Shown here: in pieces, positions 5,401 to 6,184 of the stretch
How the letters are laid out: each line of letters starts with the position of its first letter
Numbering within the stretch: the first letter of the stretch is position 1
Origin: Draconibacterium sp.
Lineage (GTDB): Bacteria; Bacteroidota; Bacteroidia; Bacteroidales; Prolixibacteraceae
Direction of reading: 5' to 3'
Length of the DNA: 6,184 nucleotides
Assembly (NCBI GenBank): GCA_030595485.1
Contig: JAUVDE010000211.1
Span: 1 to 6,184, forward strand
Notes under the pieces: model-generated
Databases searched by the model: none
What the model was told of the DNA's origin: nothing
The model's input: the letters and a program-made list of their open reading frames with translations, nothing else
Program-made: the position numbers and the translations under genes

Positions 5401-6074
5401 CGCAAGTTGAAGAGTGGGCAAAACTTATTCTGCTTGAAAAAGAGAAGAACCTAATTGGAATTTATTTAACGGCACATCCGCTTGATGATTATAGACTTGA
5501 AATCAATAACTTCTGTACGAAGGACGTTGGCTTAAAGGATTTGAACAACGACATAGACAAACATAAGGATAAGGATTATACTTTTGGTGGAATGGTAACT
5601 GGAGCGCGCGAGGGCCAGTCGAAAAATGGTAACATGTATGCTGTTTTAACGCTATCCGATTATAACGATTCGAAAGATTTTTTCTTCTTCGGGAAAGACT
5701 ATGTAAACTTTAGTAAGTATTGCAAAGTTGGTATATTTATTATGGTAAAAGGTTCGGTTAAACCAAAGTTTGGTAACAAGGATTATTACGAGTATAAAGT
5801 AAATAGTATCGAATTACTTTCCGAGGCTCGAACGACCTATGTGAAAACGATTACCATAAATATGTTGTTAACAGCATTGGATGAAAAAATGGTGAAAACC
5901 ATTGAGAATCTGACAACTGAATACCAAGGGAAGGCCACTTTGAAATTTAATATCTACGACCCCGAAAACAAAATGTTTATTGAAATGTTTTCAAGAACAG
6001 CTAGGGTAAATCCTTTGGATAGTTTTCTTAAGTTTTTTGAAGACCAAGCCGACATGAGTTATAGAATTAATTAG
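2427..6074 (+). CDS. dnaE: DNA polymerase III subunit alpha (replicative polymerase)
   Basis: The catalytic subunit of the replicative DNA polymerase: 1215 residues, full length and uninterrupted, somewhat longer than E. coli DnaE (1160). Domain order is as follows. The PHP domain (about 4-280) begins FTHLHVHSQYSILDG. The palm has GPGRGSAAG (401-409), PDVDIDF (442-448) and KMDFLGLKTL (596-605); by alignment to E. coli D401, D403 and D555 the catalytic acids are Asp443, Asp445 and Asp598. The fingers region includes RPGPMEYIP (678-686) and FNKSHSVCYAYIAYQT (799-814). A helix-hairpin-helix region lies near 877-910 (GMGAIKGVGSGAVQNI). The internal clamp-binding motif is QQSLF (973-977). The OB fold is at about 1051-1130. 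The PHP metal ligands appear complete, suggesting proofreading ability. The ATG at 2427 gives the usual N-terminus for the phylum; no Shine-Dalgarno site is present. trxA follows after 47 bases without an evident terminator, so read-through is likely. Confidence 0.98.
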   Translation: MVPFTHLHVHSQYSILDGAASINALVGKAKSDRMNALALTDHGGMFGIKEFHAVCTKNDIKPILGCETYVAARTIKDKKDKIDRSGHHLILLAKNKVGYVNLIKLISTATTEGFYYKPRIDKELLEKHHEGLVASSACLGGEIAQHLMNNNMKAAEEAVLWYKNLFGDDYYLELMRHPAEAAQEREKVYDWQVKVNKLLVPLAKRTGVKLIATNDSHFTNAEDAEAHDLLICLNTGKDFDDPNRMRYTKQEWFKTQSEMNQLFGDLPEALQNTMEIADKVETFQLDAAPIMPVFPIPENIGTEEGFREKYPDAKLRKEFGDEVFDRLGGYDKVLRVKLESAFLEHLTFEGAKERYGDPLEKHVTDRLDFELNTIKIMGYPGYFLITQDFINWAKENGVLVGPGRGSAAGAAVAYCTGITGIDPIKYDLLFERFLNPDRVSLPDVDIDFDDDGRQAVLDYVTDKYGQDKVAHICTFGTMATKSSIRDVARVLKLPLPEADRLAKLVPEAPKMTFAKAYKESPELKQEKNSPIELVKQTMKFAEELEGSVRQTGVHACGVIISRDPLSDHIPLMPTKEENLLTTQYDGRFVEDIGLLKMDFLGLKTLSIIKECLENIRISKGIEVDINNVSLEDEKTFELFSHGETTAIFQFESDGMKKHLRDLKPNRFEDLVAMNALYRPGPMEYIPDYIARKHGRQKVDYDVPMMEKYLNDTYGITVFQEQVMLLSRLLAGFTRGDSDTLRKAMGKKIMAVMNKLKVKFVDGCKANFQFVDECKNKGKTPEEVIEKIWKDWEAFASYAFNKSHSVCYAYIAYQTGYLKAHFPAEFMAANLSRNLSNIVDITKLMTECKRMKMNVKGPDINESFIKFTANKNGDIRFGMGAIKGVGSGAVQNIIDVREEHGEFKTVYDVVENVSLHTVNKKNLEALAMAGALDDLEDVKRSRFFSGDDENDNTSFIEKLIRYGNRLQLEAQSAQQSLFGGIGSSQDIQKPQIPQVEEWAKLILLEKEKNLIGIYLTAHPLDDYRLEINNFCTKDVGLKDLNNDIDKHKDKDYTFGGMVTGAREGQSKNGNMYAVLTLSDYNDSKDFFFFGKDYVNFSKYCKVGIFIMVKGSVKPKFGNKDYYEYKVNSIELLSEARTTYVKTITINMLLTALDEKMVKTIENLTTEYQGKATLKFNIYDPENKMFIEMFSRTARVNPLDSFLKFFEDQADMSYRIN

Positions 6075-6075
6075 C

Positions 6076-6083
6076 TATTTTTG
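6076..6083 (+). promoter_or_regulatory. Putative -7 box for trxA
   Basis: TATTTTTG is an exact match to TAnnTTTG, starting 2 bases after the dnaE stop and 38 bases before the trxA ATG. The implied leader is about 30 bases. No clear -33 element is seen in the end of dnaE. trxA may thus be transcribed both on its own and by read-through from dnaE. Confidence 0.45.
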
Positions 6084-6121
6084 AGAAAGATTTTGAATTA
6101 ATAATTATAAAAGAAAATAAT

Positions 6122-6184
6122 ATGGCTTTAGAAATTACAGATGCCAATTTTGAAGAATTGGTAATGAATTCAGACAAACCGGTT
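6122..6184 (+). CDS. trxA: Thioredoxin, N-terminal 21 codons (3' end outside window)
   Basis: A small cytosolic dithiol-disulfide oxidoreductase that keeps protein cysteines reduced and supplies electrons to ribonucleotide reductase and other enzymes. Only the first 21 residues are present, MALEITDANFEELVMNSDKP followed by Val. This matches the first strand and helix of thioredoxins (ITDANFEELV) up to the conserved DKPV that leads into the VDFWAxWCGPC active-site segment. The active site lies outside the window, so function rests on the N-terminus and on the position after dnaE, an order I recall in other Bacteroidia. Intergenic distance to dnaE is 47 bases. The ATG has no Shine-Dalgarno site; it is preceded by A-rich sequence, as is usual for this phylum. 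Confidence 0.82.
   Translation, partial: MALEITDANFEELVMNSDKPV

Overview
The window is ordinary chromosomal housekeeping DNA from a member of the Bacteroidota, probably class Bacteroidia; a Marinilabiliales-like order is only a guess. The reasons are a roughly 1200-residue DnaE of the Bacteroidota type, TAnnTTTG-type -7 promoter boxes, A/T-rich start regions with almost no Shine-Dalgarno sequences, and a small Cys-rich lipoprotein and a small membrane-anchored protein of kinds I associate with this phylum. I see no mobile element, CRISPR array, tRNA or rRNA.

Layout. Positions 2-139 hold the last 45 codons of S-adenosylhomocysteine hydrolase (ahcY), closed by a hairpin terminator at 162-190. 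A convergent minus-strand gene (189-668) encodes a lipoprotein with a Rieske-like fold signature in which one expected His ligand is Cys. Divergent from it, 727-1122 encodes a 131-residue single-pass membrane protein of unknown function. Next is a two-gene unit, greA (1274-1747) and a HIT-family protein (1752-2144), 4 bases apart. greA has a good promoter, a hairpin plus T-tract inside its leader, and an unusually strong Shine-Dalgarno sequence.

From the stop codon of the HIT gene a near-continuous rod-like hairpin runs over 167 bases (2141-2307), followed within 5 bases by a strong intrinsic terminator (2312-2337). Its G-T wobbles favour an RNA on the + strand, so I call it a probable structured RNA. 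It is the most interesting item in the window. After it come dnaE (2427-6074), the replicative polymerase subunit with an apparently complete PHP metal site, and the first 21 codons of a thioredoxin (trxA, from 6122) with its own -7 box just after the dnaE stop.

Functionally the genes serve core processes: methyl-cycle recycling (ahcY), rescue of backtracked RNA polymerase (greA), nucleotide-conjugate hydrolysis (HIT), chromosome replication (dnaE) and thiol redox (trxA). The two regulatory-looking structures, the greA leader hairpin and the rod-like RNA, flank the greA-HIT unit.
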